From contig CAWIOM010000012.1 of the NCBI GenBank assembly GCA_963837735.1, positions 1 to 64,000 on the forward strand: a stretch of 64,000 bases of DNA. The letters are read 5' to 3'. Shown one piece after another: positions 16,254-25,162 of this stretch. The position numbers and the translations under genes are program-made. How positions within the stretch are numbered: the first letter of the stretch is position 1; the number at the start of each line of letters is the position of its first letter. The DNA comes from VRUE01 sp963837735. GTDB taxonomy: Bacteria; Actinomycetota; Thermoleophilia; Solirubrobacterales; 70-9. The notes under the pieces are model-generated. The model was not told the DNA's origin and ran no database searches. It saw only the letters and a list, made by a program, of their open reading frames with translations.

Positions 16254-17523
16254 CCTTCGCTCCCGTTCTCCCCGGCGGCGAGCAGCGCCTCGCCGACGGC
16301 GGGGACGTCGCCGGCGCCGACCGTGACCAGGACCCGGCCCGGGCCGAGCCGCGCCTCTGCGGCCTCGCGCGCCCGCTCGATGGTCGGCGCCCAGATCACC
16401 GGGCGGCCGCCCATCCGGTCGGCGGCGGCGCGGGCGACGAGCAGGCCGTCGACCCCGGCGAGCTCGCCGACCGGCTCCTCCCTGGCCGGGTAGACGTCGA
16501 GCACTATCGCTTCGTCGGCGAGCGCCAGCGCCGCCCCGAACTCCTCCGCGAAGGCCCTGGTCCGCGAGTAGAGGTGGGGTTGGAAGACGGCGATCAGGCG
16601 CTCGCCGCCGAGCTCGCGCAGGGCCGAGAGCGCGGCCCGGACCTCGGTCGGGTGATGGGCATAGTCGTCGTAGATCGCCGTCCCGGCGCGCTCCCCCTTC
16701 AGCTCCAGCCGCCTGCGCACCCCCGGGAAGCCGGCGAGGGCCGCGGCCGCGGCGTCGACGTCGAGCCCGGTGAGGCCGACGGCCGCCAGCGCCGCGCGCG
16801 CGTTGAGCAGGTTGTGCCGGCCGGGGACCGCCAGGCGCAGGTCCGCCGGGCCGGGAGAGGACTCGTCGAACTCCGCGACCCGGGCGCCGGCGGTGAACTC
16901 GGGCAAAGGCGGCGCGCAGCTCCGCAACCGACCCCCAACGCGCGTGGTGGTCCATCTCGATGTTGGTGACCACCGCGATCTCGGGCTTCAGCTCGAGGAA
17001 GCTGGCGTCGCTCTCGTCGGCCTCGGCGACGACCCACTCCCCCTCCCCCCAGCCGGCGTTCGAAGCCGCCGCCGCGGCGCCCCCCAAGCCGGGAACCTCG
17101 CCGCCGACGAAGAAGGCGGGGTCGGCGCCGAGCGCGCGCAGCGCCCAGACCAGCATTGCCGTCGTCGTCGTCTTGCCGTGGGTGCCGGCGACGGCGATCA
17201 GGCGCTTCTCCGCGCAGAGCCGGGCGAGGAGCTCGCCGCGGTGCAGGACCGCCAGCCCCGCGCTCCCGGGCCGCGGCCAGCTCCGGGTTGTCCTCGCCGA
17301 TCGCGGTCGAGACGACGACCTCGGCCGCGGCCGGAAGGTTGGCGGCGTCGTGGCCCACCGACGGCTCGAGCCCGGCGCCGCGCAGGCGCTCCATATAAGA
17401 GGAGTCGCTGCGGTCGCTGCCGCTGACCTCGGCGCCGAGCCCGGCGCTGACGAGTGCCAGGCCGCTCATCCCGGCACCGCCGATGCCGATGAAGTGCAGC
17501 TTCCGACCCGCCCACTCGCTCAT
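16250..17523 (-). CDS. murC: UDP-N-acetylmuramate-L-alanine ligase (two frameshifts)
   Basis: First Mur ligase, adding L-Ala to UDP-MurNAc. N-terminal 'HFIGIGGAGMSGLALV' (residues 10-25), then ATP-binding 'AGTHGKTTTTAMLVWAL', 'VVAEADESDASFLEL', 'NIEMDHHARWGS' and C-terminal 'IYDDYAHHPTEVRAAL' all occur, but in three successive frames. Breaks are near 17260 (before 'LAVLHRGELLARL') and near 16905 (before 'LPEFTAGARVAEF'). With these bridged the protein has about 424 residues, normal length. The ATG at 17523 overlaps the murG stop. As murC is essential, I read the breaks as sequence errors. Confidence 0.92.
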
Positions 17524-18611
17524 CTGCCGGCAGCCTCCAATACGTGGTCGGCGATGCGACGGGCGGCATCGGGCTTCGCCAGCGAGGCCGACGCAACCGA
17601 CATCGCCGCCAGCCGGGCCCGATCGCCGAGCAGGGCGCCGACCTCCGCCGCCAGTCGCGCGGCGCTCATCTCCGCGTCCTCGATCACCGTCGCGGCGCCG
17701 GCCTCTGCCATCCAGGCGGCGTTGGCGGTCTGGTGGTCGGCGGTCGCGTGCGGGTAGGGGACGAGGACAGCGGGCCGCTCGGCGGCGGCGATCTCGAAGA
17801 TCGAGCCCCCCGAGCGCCCGAGGACGAGGTCGCAGGCGGCGAGGCAGTCGCCCAGGTCAGGCTCGTAGGCGAGCAGCGTGTAGCGGTCGCGGTGCGGGGC
17901 CGACTCGAGGCGCGCGCGCAGCTGGTCGTAGTCGCGCCTGCCGGCGAGATGGATGACGTGGAAGTCCCGCCCCTGGCGCTCGGCGAGGGCCTCGATCGCG
18001 CACTCGTTGATCGAGCGCGCTCCCTGGCTCCCCCCCATGACCAGCAGGCAGGGGTCGGAGGAGGCGACGTCGAAGCGGGCGCGGGCGGCGTCGCGGTCGG
18101 CCTCGAGAACGGCGGGCGGGACCGGCCGCCCGGTGACCGGGTAGCGCTCGCCCTCGCGGCCGGCGATCGGGAAGGCGAGGCAGACGCGACGGGCACGGCC
18201 GGCAAGGATCCGGTTGGCGAGGCCGAGATGGCTGTCGGCCTCGGTGAGGACGAGCGGCGTCCGGGTCGAGACGGCGGCCAACCCGGCGGGGCCGGCGACG
18301 AAGCCGCCGCCGCCGATGACGGCGTCGGCGCGGCGCCGGCGCAGGGCGGCGCGGGCCGAGCCGACCGAGCCCAGGGCCTCGAGCGCCGCGGCGGCCGCCC
18401 GCAGCGGGTTGGAGCGGTCGATGCCCCTGACCTTGATGAAGTCGATGTCGTAGCCGGCGGCGGGCACCAGCTCGGCCTCGATCCGCTCGCGCGTGCCGAG
18501 GAAGGTCACCTCGGCGCCGCTAGCCCGAAGCTCGTCGGCGACCGCCATGGCGGGTACCACGTGACCCGCGGTTCCCCCCGCGGCCACCACCACTCTTACG
18601 GCGTTTGGCAC
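17520..18611 (-). CDS. murG: Lipid II synthase MurG (GlcNAc transferase)
   Basis: 363-residue GT-B glycosyltransferase of family 28 that adds GlcNAc to lipid I on the inner membrane face. The N-terminal 'VVAAGGTAGHVVPAMAVADEL' (GGTxGH loop), 'GGGGFVAGPAG', 'VMGGSQGARSIN' and the UDP-GlcNAc site 'GRSGGSIFEIAAAERPAVLVPYPHA' are intact. The start is GTG at 18611. It overlaps the end of ftsW by 92 bases, which is unusually long. Confidence 0.96.
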   Translation of the reverse strand: MPNAVRVVVAAGGTAGHVVPAMAVADELRASGAEVTFLGTRERIEAELVPAAGYDIDFIKVRGIDRSNPLRAAAAALEALGSVGSARAALRRRRADAVIGGGGFVAGPAGLAAVSTRTPLVLTEADSHLGLANRILAGRARRVCLAFPIAGREGERYPVTGRPVPPAVLEADRDAARARFDVASSDPCLLVMGGSQGARSINECAIEALAERQGRDFHVIHLAGRRDYDQLRARLESAPHRDRYTLLAYEPDLGDCLAACDLVLGRSGGSIFEIAAAERPAVLVPYPHATADHQTANAAWMAEAGAATVIEDAEMSAARLAAEVGALLGDRARLAAMSVASASLAKPDAARRIADHVLEAAGR

Positions 18612-19854
18612 TGCTGGATCGACTCCTTCCGCGGGCCGGTGCGCGCCCGCCCTCGACGACCCGCAGTTTGCCAGCGCGGGCGGTCCCTCCGCGCGCCACG
18701 TTGAGGATCAGCCCGACCGCGAACAGCGTCGCCAGCAGGCTGCTGTTCCCGTAGGAGACCATCGGCAGCGGCACGCCGGTCAGCGGCGCCATCCCCATCA
18801 CCGCGAAGAGGTTGATCGTCGCCTGGACGACGATCAGCGAGGTGAGCCCGGCGACGAGCAGCTTGCCGTAGTTGTCCTTGGCTTTTTTGGCGACCTGCAG
18901 GCCGGCATAGCCGAAGAGGCCGAAGAGGCCGACGACGCCGACGATCCCGATCAGGCCGAGCTCCTCGCCGATCACGGCGGAGATCATGTCGGTGTGGGCC
19001 TCGGGCAGGTAGAAGGCCTTCTGCACGCCGTTGCCGATGCCGACGCCGAAGATGCCGCCCGAGCCGAGGGCGATCTTCGCCTGGGCCGCCTGGAAGCCGG
19101 CCCCGGAGGCATCGGAGCCGGGATGGAGGAAGCCGGTCAGGCGGGCCATCCGGTACGGCTCGACCACGGTCAGCAGCAGGGCAAGGCCGCCGAGCACGAG
19201 GACGATCTTGCCCAGGTCCGCCATCCGGGCGCCGGCGGCGACGAGCGTCGCCCCGGCGGCGAAGGCGACGACCAGGGCGGTGCCGAGGTCGGGCTCGAGA
19301 ACGATCAGCAGCGAGGCCGAGCCGACGACGAGCAGGAACGGTTTCAGGCCCTCGATCGACCTGACCCGCTTTGGCTTGCGGGCGAGCAGGTCGGCGGCGT
19401 AGAGGACGAGCGCGACCTTGGCGATCTCCGAGGGCTGGATCTGCAGGAAGCCGGAGCCGAACCAACGGCTCGAGCCGTTGACCGAGGTGCCGGCGCCGAG
19501 GACGACGACGAGCAGGAAGAAGGAGAGGACGAGAAAGGGGCCCGTGAGGCGGCGGACCGACTCGAGGCTGTGGCGGGCAACCAGATGCATGACCAGCAGG
19601 CCGACGGCGCCGAACATCAGCGTCCGCTTCAGGTAAAAGGCCGATTCGGAGAGATTGCCGTCGCTGAGGACTTTGGTCGTCGAGCTGGCGGAGAAGACCA
19701 TCACCGCGCCCAGCGCCAGCAGGCAGAGGGTCGCGGTCAGCAGCATGTTGTACTCGGGCGGCAGGCTTGCGGCCCGCTTCTTCTTGCGCTTCGCGGCGGC
19801 CTTTCTTCGCGCCTTGCCCCTGGGGCCCTGCCAGGGCAGGGAGAGAGCGCTCAC
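18520..19854 (-). CDS. ftsW: SEDS glycosyltransferase FtsW
   Basis: 444 residues with about ten membrane segments, the peptidoglycan polymerase of the divisome. SEDS motifs are 'SSRWFGSGFLQIQPSEIAK', 'LEPDLGTALVV', 'LPEAHTDMISAVIGEELG' and 'GMAPLTGVPLPMVSYGNSS'. Both ends are strongly basic: 'KARRKAAAKRKKKRAAS' before TM1 and a 60-residue Arg/Gly/Ser tail after the last segment. That tail overlaps murG by 92 bases and could be a run-on caused by a base error; the membrane core is secure. The ATG at 19854 overlaps the murD stop (ATGA). Confidence 0.94.
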   Translation of the reverse strand: MSALSLPWQGPRGKARRKAAAKRKKKRAASLPPEYNMLLTATLCLLALGAVMVFSASSTTKVLSDGNLSESAFYLKRTLMFGAVGLLVMHLVARHSLESVRRLTGPFLVLSFFLLVVVLGAGTSVNGSSRWFGSGFLQIQPSEIAKVALVLYAADLLARKPKRVRSIEGLKPFLLVVGSASLLIVLEPDLGTALVVAFAAGATLVAAGARMADLGKIVLVLGGLALLLTVVEPYRMARLTGFLHPGSDASGAGFQAAQAKIALGSGGIFGVGIGNGVQKAFYLPEAHTDMISAVIGEELGLIGIVGVVGLFGLFGYAGLQVAKKAKDNYGKLLVAGLTSLIVVQATINLFAVMGMAPLTGVPLPMVSYGNSSLLATLFAVGLILNVARGGTARAGKLRVVEGGRAPARGRSRSSSAKRRKSGGGRGGNRGSRGTRHGGRRRASG

Positions 19855-21239
19855 GAGAGCTCCCCGACGATCTCGCGAAAGCGCTCGCCGCGCCGTTCGA
19901 AGTTCGCGAAGGCGTCGAAGCTGGCGCAGGCGGGCGAGAGCAGGACGACCTCGCCGGGCGCGGCGGCCGCAGCGGCGCGGCGGACCGCGTCATCGAGGTC
20001 CGCGCAGCGGTTGAGGGCGACCCCGGACTCGAGCGCCGGCGCCAGCGCCTCGGCCATCCGCTCGGCGGTCGCGCCGATCAGGTAGACGGCCGCGCAGGCC
20101 TCGCGGACCGGCTCGAGCAGGGCGCCGAGGTCCTCGCCCTTCTCGCTGCCGCCGAGGATCGCGTGGACGACGGGCGCGGCGGAGCCGTCGGCCGGGGCGA
20201 AGGCTCGCAGGCCGACCGTCGCCGAGGCGACGTTGGTCGCCTTCGAGTCGTTGACGAAGCGGACGCCGCCTACCTCGGCCACCTGCTCGAGCCGGTGCGG
20301 GACACCGGCGAAGCTGCGCAGGCCCTCGCGGACCGCGTCGCGGTCGATCCCCATCGCCAGGGCGGCCGCGGCGGCGGCCATCGCGTTGGCGACGTTGTGC
20401 TCGCCGAAGAGGCCGAGCTCGGTGACCGCGAGCAGCGGCTCGTCGTCGTAGAAGATCGTGCCGTCGGCGAGGGCGACCTCGCAGTCGGGGGCGGCGCCGA
20501 CGCAGAAGGAGACCCGGCGGGCGCAGCCGCCGAGGTCGACGCCGGCGAGCGCCGGGTCGTCGGCGTTGTAGACGGCGACGTCGTCGTTGCCCTGGTTGGC
20601 GAAGATCCGCAGCTTCGCCGCCAGGTAGGACTCGAGGTCACCGTGGCGGTCGAGGTGGTCGGGCGCGAGGTTGAGGAAGACGGCGCACTCGGGGGCGAAG
20701 GCGACGCTGTCCTCGAGCTGGAAGCTGGAGGCCTCGCAGACGACCGTCGCCGAGGCGTCGAGGTCGCCGGCGAGCGAGGAGAGCGGGGTGCCGACGTTGC
20801 CGGCGACGGCGACGGGCTCGCCCGCCGTCCGGTAGAGGTGGCCGAGCAGCTCGGCGACAGTCGTCTTGCCGTTGGTGCCGGTGACGGCGAGGAAGCGGTT
20901 GGGGATCGCCCGCCAGGCGAGCTCGAGCTCGCCGACCACGTCGACCCCCCGCTCGAGGGCGGCCGCGATCACCGGCGCCCCCCGGGGCACGCCCGGGCTC
21001 TTGACGACGGTCCGCATCCGCTCGAGAAGCTCCAATCCATCCGTATCCAGGACGACTTCGACGCCCGACCCCTCAAGCCCTGCCGCGCCCTGCGGATGGC
21101 CCGAATCGACCCCGACGACCTCCTCCCCGCGCCCCGCCAGCAGCCGCGCCGCTGCCTGCCCCGAACGGGCCAGCCCGACGACCAGGAACGGCCCCTCAGG
21201 GAAGGGCGGGCGAATCTCCTTCGGCGGCGGAACGCTCAT
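19851..21239 (-). CDS. murD: UDP-MurNAc-L-Ala-D-Glu ligase
   Basis: 462-residue Mur ligase that adds D-Glu. ATP-binding GTNGKTT at 121-127, 'NLAPDHLDRHG' (the central-domain DHLDRH motif), 'FVNDSKATN' and 'LLSPACASFDAFANFERRGERF' at the C-terminus are all present. Intact. The ATG at 21239 is 46 bases after the mraY stop. Confidence 0.97.
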   Translation of the reverse strand: MSVPPPKEIRPPFPEGPFLVVGLARSGQAAARLLAGRGEEVVGVDSGHPQGAAGLEGSGVEVVLDTDGLELLERMRTVVKSPGVPRGAPVIAAALERGVDVVGELELAWRAIPNRFLAVTGTNGKTTVAELLGHLYRTAGEPVAVAGNVGTPLSSLAGDLDASATVVCEASSFQLEDSVAFAPECAVFLNLAPDHLDRHGDLESYLAAKLRIFANQGNDDVAVYNADDPALAGVDLGGCARRVSFCVGAAPDCEVALADGTIFYDDEPLLAVTELGLFGEHNVANAMAAAAAALAMGIDRDAVREGLRSFAGVPHRLEQVAEVGGVRFVNDSKATNVASATVGLRAFAPADGSAAPVVHAILGGSEKGEDLGALLEPVREACAAVYLIGATAERMAEALAPALESGVALNRCADLDDAVRRAAAAAAPGEVVLLSPACASFDAFANFERRGERFREIVGELS

Positions 21240-21285
21240 CCGGGATACCTTCGATCCCGGTAGGCCGGCCCCTGTGTGCCGGGTC

Positions 21286-22260
21286 TCAGCGGCCGATCGA
21301 CTGCTGGTACAGCGTGAAGCCGATCCCCGAGCAGACGGCGGCGATGATCCAGAAGCGGAGCATGATCTTGGTCTCCGACCAGGCCATCATCTCGAAGTGG
21401 TGGTGGAGGGGCGCCATCAGCAGGACGCGGCGGCGGAATGTCTTGAAGGAGAAGACCTGAATCGCCACAGAGAGCGCCTCGATGACGAAGATCCCGCCGA
21501 TGATGATCAGCAGCACCTCGGTCTGCGTCATCACCGCCAGGGCGCCGATCGCGCCGCCCAGGCCGAGGGAGCCGGTATCCCCCATGAAGATCGAGGCGGG
21601 GAAGGCGTTGAACCAGAGGAAGCCGATGCAGGCGCCGACCAGGCAGGCGGAGAGCAGCGCCAGGTTCTGCTGCTCGTTGGTGACGAAGGAGATCGCCGTG
21701 TAGGCGAGCAGGACGATCGCGCAGGAGCCGGCCGCGAGGCCGTCGAGGCCGTCGGTGAGGTTCACCCCGTTGGAGGTGCCGGCGATGACGAGGAAGACGA
21801 GGACGAAGTAGAGGACAGGGCCGAGGTCGATGCTGCCGTCGCCGATCCGGAAGTAGAGAGTCGGCTCGAGGCCGACCTCGTGGCGCGCGACCCACCAGAG
21901 CCCGAGCGCCAGGAAGACCTGGAAGAGGATCTTCCAGCGCGCCGAGAGGCCGAGCGAGCGGCGTTTGACGATCTTGATGAAGTCGTCGGCGAAGCCGATC
22001 GTCGCGCAGCCGAGCGCGACGCCGAAGACGGCGAGGCTCTGCGCGTCGAGGTCGGAGAGGACAAGGTATGGGACGCAGATCGAAGCGAAGATGATCAGCC
22101 CGCCCATGGTCGGGGTGCCGGCCTTGGCGTGGTGCTCCTGGGGGCCCTCCTCGCGGATGTGCTGGCCGAACTCCTTGACCCGCAGGTACTCGATGAACTT
22201 GGGGCCGAGGAAGATGCAGATCAGCATCGCCGCCATCCCCGCGATCAGCACCTCACCCAT
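21286..22260 (-). CDS. mraY: Phospho-MurNAc-pentapeptide translocase MraY
   Basis: 324-residue membrane enzyme, about ten TM segments, making lipid I from UDP-MurNAc-pentapeptide and undecaprenyl phosphate. Signatures are 'EEGPQEHHAKAGTPTMGG', the catalytic 'GFADDFIKI' and 'NLTDGLDGLAAG', and the Mg-binding 'LHHHFEMMAWSETKI'. The ATG at 22260 is two bases from the murF stop. Confidence 0.97.
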   Translation of the reverse strand: MGEVLIAGMAAMLICIFLGPKFIEYLRVKEFGQHIREEGPQEHHAKAGTPTMGGLIIFASICVPYLVLSDLDAQSLAVFGVALGCATIGFADDFIKIVKRRSLGLSARWKILFQVFLALGLWWVARHEVGLEPTLYFRIGDGSIDLGPVLYFVLVFLVIAGTSNGVNLTDGLDGLAAGSCAIVLLAYTAISFVTNEQQNLALLSACLVGACIGFLWFNAFPASIFMGDTGSLGLGGAIGALAVMTQTEVLLIIIGGIFVIEALSVAIQVFSFKTFRRRVLLMAPLHHHFEMMAWSETKIMLRFWIIAAVCSGIGFTLYQQSIGR

Positions 22261-22261
22261 G

Positions 22262-23662
22262 TCAGGCGTCGCCTCCTCTGCTCCCGCGTCCGGGGGCGAC
22301 TTCCAGCAACAGGGACAGGGTGTCGGCGACCGCCTCGAGGCCGGCCGAGCGCGATCCCTTGACCAGGACGACGTCGCCGGCTTCGGCCTGCGCCGCAAGC
22401 AGCTCGGCCGCCTCCGCCGGGTCGCCGACCAGCTCGTCGGGGTCATAGTCGCGGGCCGGCTCGCCGACGCCGACCAGCAGGTCCACGCCCGCCGCCCGCG
22501 CGTGCTCGCCGACCTCACGGTGGTAGGCCGCGGCGCCCGGGCCGAGCTCCGCCATCTCCCCCAGAACCGCGATCCGGCGCTCACCCCCGAGCGTGCCGAG
22601 GTGGTCGAGCGCGGCCCGCATCGAGACCGGGTTGGCGTTGTAGCTGTCGTTCACGAGGACGATCCCGTCGCCCAGCTCGAGGCGCTCGCCCCGGAAGCGG
22701 GAGAAGCCTATGTTCGCAGCGAGGTCGGCCATCTCGCCGAGCGGCGCGCCCAGCGCCACCCCCGCCGCCACCGCCGCCAGGGCGTTGGTCAGGTTGTGGG
22801 CCTCGACGAAGGGGAAGCGAAAGGCCTGGCTACCGGCGGGGGTCGCGATCGTCGCCTCGGTGACTTCCTCGACGACCCGGCTCTCGAGCGCCTCGACGTC
22901 GCCGCCGGCGCCGAAGCGCAGCAGGTTCGGAGCCGCCCCGAGATGGGGCTCGAGCTCGCCGGCCTCGACCGGGACGACCGCCGTCGCCTGCGCGGGGAGG
23001 TCGTGGAGCAGCTCCGCCTTCGCGGCGGCGATCGCCTCGACCGATCCGAGCAGCTCGACGTGGACCGGCCCGACGTTGGTGATCACCGCCACCTCCGGCT
23101 CGGCGATCGCCGCCAGCTCGGCGATCTGGCCCGCGCCGCGCATCGCCATCTCGAGGACGAGCACGTCGGTTCCCGGCTGCGCTTCGAGGACCGTCAGCGG
23201 CAGCCCGATCTCGGTGTTGAGGTTCTCCCGGTTGGCGTGCACGCGTCCCGGCAACAGCGCCCTGGCGATGTCCTTGACCGAGGTCTTGCCGACCGAGCCG
23301 GTGACCCCGACGACGCGGGCGCCCAGCGCCCGCCGCCAGGCCAGCGCCAGCCCCTGGAGCGCCGCAAGAGGTTCCTCCACCGCGAAAACCCAGCCACCGT
23401 CCGTGAGAGCGCAGTTTTGCCCGGATAGCGGCAAGAACTGCGCTCTCGCGGACGGGCCGACGACCACCCCCCAGGCGCCGGCCTCGATCGCCGCCGGGGC
23501 GAACTCGCCGCCGTCGACGCGCTCGCCGCGCAGGCCGAAGAAGAGGTCGCCCTCGCCGCTTGCGGCGGAGTCGATCGTCGCCCGCGCCGGCGAGCCGGAG
23601 CCGCCCTCTGCGAGGACCTCGGCGCCCATGGCCTCGGCGATCTTCGCCGGCTCCAGGTTCAT
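22262..23662 (-). CDS. murF: UDP-MurNAc-tripeptide D-Ala-D-Ala ligase
   Basis: 466-residue Mur ligase that finishes the pentapeptide. The ATP loop GSVGKTS is at 122-128, 'ANRENLNTEIGLPL' and 'LEMAMRGAGQIAELA' follow, and 'LVNDSYNANPVSMRAALD' is the C-domain hallmark. Residues about 70-89 ('PSARAQFLPLSGQNCALTDG') are encoded by a near-perfect palindrome and look like extra sequence inside the N-terminal domain, between 'GVVVG' and 'WVFAVEEPLAAL'. The frame is kept. The ATG at 23662 overlaps the murE stop (ATGA). Confidence 0.95.
   Translation of the reverse strand: MNLEPAKIAEAMGAEVLAEGGSGSPARATIDSAASGEGDLFFGLRGERVDGGEFAPAAIEAGAWGVVVGPSARAQFLPLSGQNCALTDGGWVFAVEEPLAALQGLALAWRRALGARVVGVTGSVGKTSVKDIARALLPGRVHANRENLNTEIGLPLTVLEAQPGTDVLVLEMAMRGAGQIAELAAIAEPEVAVITNVGPVHVELLGSVEAIAAAKAELLHDLPAQATAVVPVEAGELEPHLGAAPNLLRFGAGGDVEALESRVVEEVTEATIATPAGSQAFRFPFVEAHNLTNALAAVAAGVALGAPLGEMADLAANIGFSRFRGERLELGDGIVLVNDSYNANPVSMRAALDHLGTLGGERRIAVLGEMAELGPGAAAYHREVGEHARAAGVDLLVGVGEPARDYDPDELVGDPAEAAELLAAQAEAGDVVLVKGSRSAGLEAVADTLSLLLEVAPGRGSRGGDA
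23397..23455. repeat. Palindromic element inside murF
   Basis: Arms 23397-23421 and 23430-23455 are complementary over 25 positions with one mismatch and one bulge, around an 8-base apex (CGGATAGC, or GCTATCCG on the coding strand). Such a long hairpin in the middle of a conserved coding region is unusual. It is in frame and encodes about 20 residues of murF. Confidence 0.7.
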
Positions 23663-25116
23663 CGCGCGCCTTCGCCCAGCCGCATCAGCTCCTCGCGGGC
23701 GACCTCGCGGTCGTCGAAGGGGACCTTGCGGCCGTCCTCGAACTCCTGGCCCTGCTCGTGGCCCTTGCCGGCGATCACGACGGTGTCGCCGGGCGCCGCG
23801 CGGGCGATCGCGAGGGCGATCGCGGCGCGACGGTCGGGCTCGGCCTCCACCCCGGCCCGATCCCCGGCCCCGGCCAGGACTTCGGCGATGATCGCCTCGG
23901 GGTCCTCGGAGCGCGGGTTGTCGGAGGTGACGATCGCCAGGTCGGATCCGTCGGCCCCGGCGCGGCCCATCTTCGGCCGCTTGTCGCGGTCGCGGTCGCC
24001 GCCGGCGCCGAAGACCGATATCACCCGGCCCTGGGTCAGCCGCCGGGCGGCCCCGAGGACGTTGTCGAGCGAGTCGGGCGTGTGGGCGTAGTCGACGAGG
24101 ACGGCGAAGCCCTGGCCCTCGTCGACGGGCTCGAAGCGGCCGGGGACCCGTCTCGCCCTGGCCAGCCCGGCCGCCGCCTGCCGCGGTGAGACTTCGAGTG
24201 CGATCGCCGCGGCGAAGGCGCCGAGCGCGTTGGCGACGTTGAAATGCCCGGGCATCAGCGTGTGGACCTCGGTGTCCTCCTCCGGCCCGGCGACGACGAA
24301 GGTCGACCCGGAGGCATCGAAGCTGACGTCCCGCGCCGAGAAGTCCGCCTCGCCGCCCTCCGCCGAGAAGGTCAGGCAATCGATCTCGCCGGCAAGGCGC
24401 CGCCCGTAGGGGTCGTCGACGTTGACGACGGCCGCTTCCGGCCCGAGCTCCGCGAACAGCCTGCGCTTGGAGCGGAAGTAGTCCTCCATGTCGGCGTGGA
24501 AGTCGAGGTGGTCCTGGGTCAGGTTCGTGAACAGCGCCAGCTCGAAGCGGACCGCATCGACCCGGTGCAGGGAGAGGGCGTGCGAGGAGACCTCCATCAC
24601 GCAGGCCCGATCGCCGCCCTCGAGCATGCGCCGGAAGGTCTCCTGCAGGTCGATCGCCTCCGGCGTCGTCCGCTCGACCTCCTCCTCGACGGCGCCGACC
24701 ACCTGCTTGACCGTGCCCAATAGCCCGGATTGGATCGCCGCCGCCTCGAGCACCTCGTGGAGCAGGAAGGCGGTCGTCGTCTTGCCGTTGGTTCCGGTGA
24801 TCCCGGTTACGCGCAGCTCCCTCGTCGGCTCCTCCCAGAAGCGCGCGGCGAGCGGCGCCATCGCCGCCCTGGCGTCAGCGACGACGACCTCGGGGACGCC
24901 CAGCTTCAGCTCGCGCTCGACGACCAGCGCAGCCGCGCCCCGTTCCACCGCGGCGGCCGCGAACTCGTGCCCGTCGGCGCGCTCGCCGACCACGCAGAAG
25001 AAGAGCGTCCCGGGCTCGACCCGGCGGCTGTCGTAGGCGAGCGCCGAGATCTCGACCCCGGAGTCTCCCGTCGTGCGCAGTGCCTCGGCCGCGGCGGCCA
25101 GGTCGTCCAGTCTCAC
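23659..25116 (-). CDS. murE: UDP-MurNAc-L-Ala-D-Glu: meso-DAP ligase
   Basis: 485-residue Mur ligase adding the third stem residue. ATP loop GTNGKTT is at 108-114, 'NLTQDHLDFH' in the middle, 'DYAHTPDSLDNVL' and 'GKGHEQGQEF' at the end. The substrate-selecting motif is DNPR at 399-402, which indicates meso-diaminopimelate rather than lysine. ATG at 25116, 46 bases after the ftsI stop. Confidence 0.97.
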   Translation of the reverse strand: MRLDDLAAAAEALRTTGDSGVEISALAYDSRRVEPGTLFFCVVGERADGHEFAAAAVERGAAALVVERELKLGVPEVVVADARAAMAPLAARFWEEPTRELRVTGITGTNGKTTTAFLLHEVLEAAAIQSGLLGTVKQVVGAVEEEVERTTPEAIDLQETFRRMLEGGDRACVMEVSSHALSLHRVDAVRFELALFTNLTQDHLDFHADMEDYFRSKRRLFAELGPEAAVVNVDDPYGRRLAGEIDCLTFSAEGGEADFSARDVSFDASGSTFVVAGPEEDTEVHTLMPGHFNVANALGAFAAAIALEVSPRQAAAGLARARRVPGRFEPVDEGQGFAVLVDYAHTPDSLDNVLGAARRLTQGRVISVFGAGGDRDRDKRPKMGRAGADGSDLAIVTSDNPRSEDPEAIIAEVLAGAGDRAGVEAEPDRRAAIALAIARAAPGDTVVIAGKGHEQGQEFEDGRKVPFDDREVAREELMRLGEGAR

Positions 25117-25162
25117 GGGGCGATTCTAGGTCGGGGGTCGGGTGCCCCCCGGCCGGCCCCCT

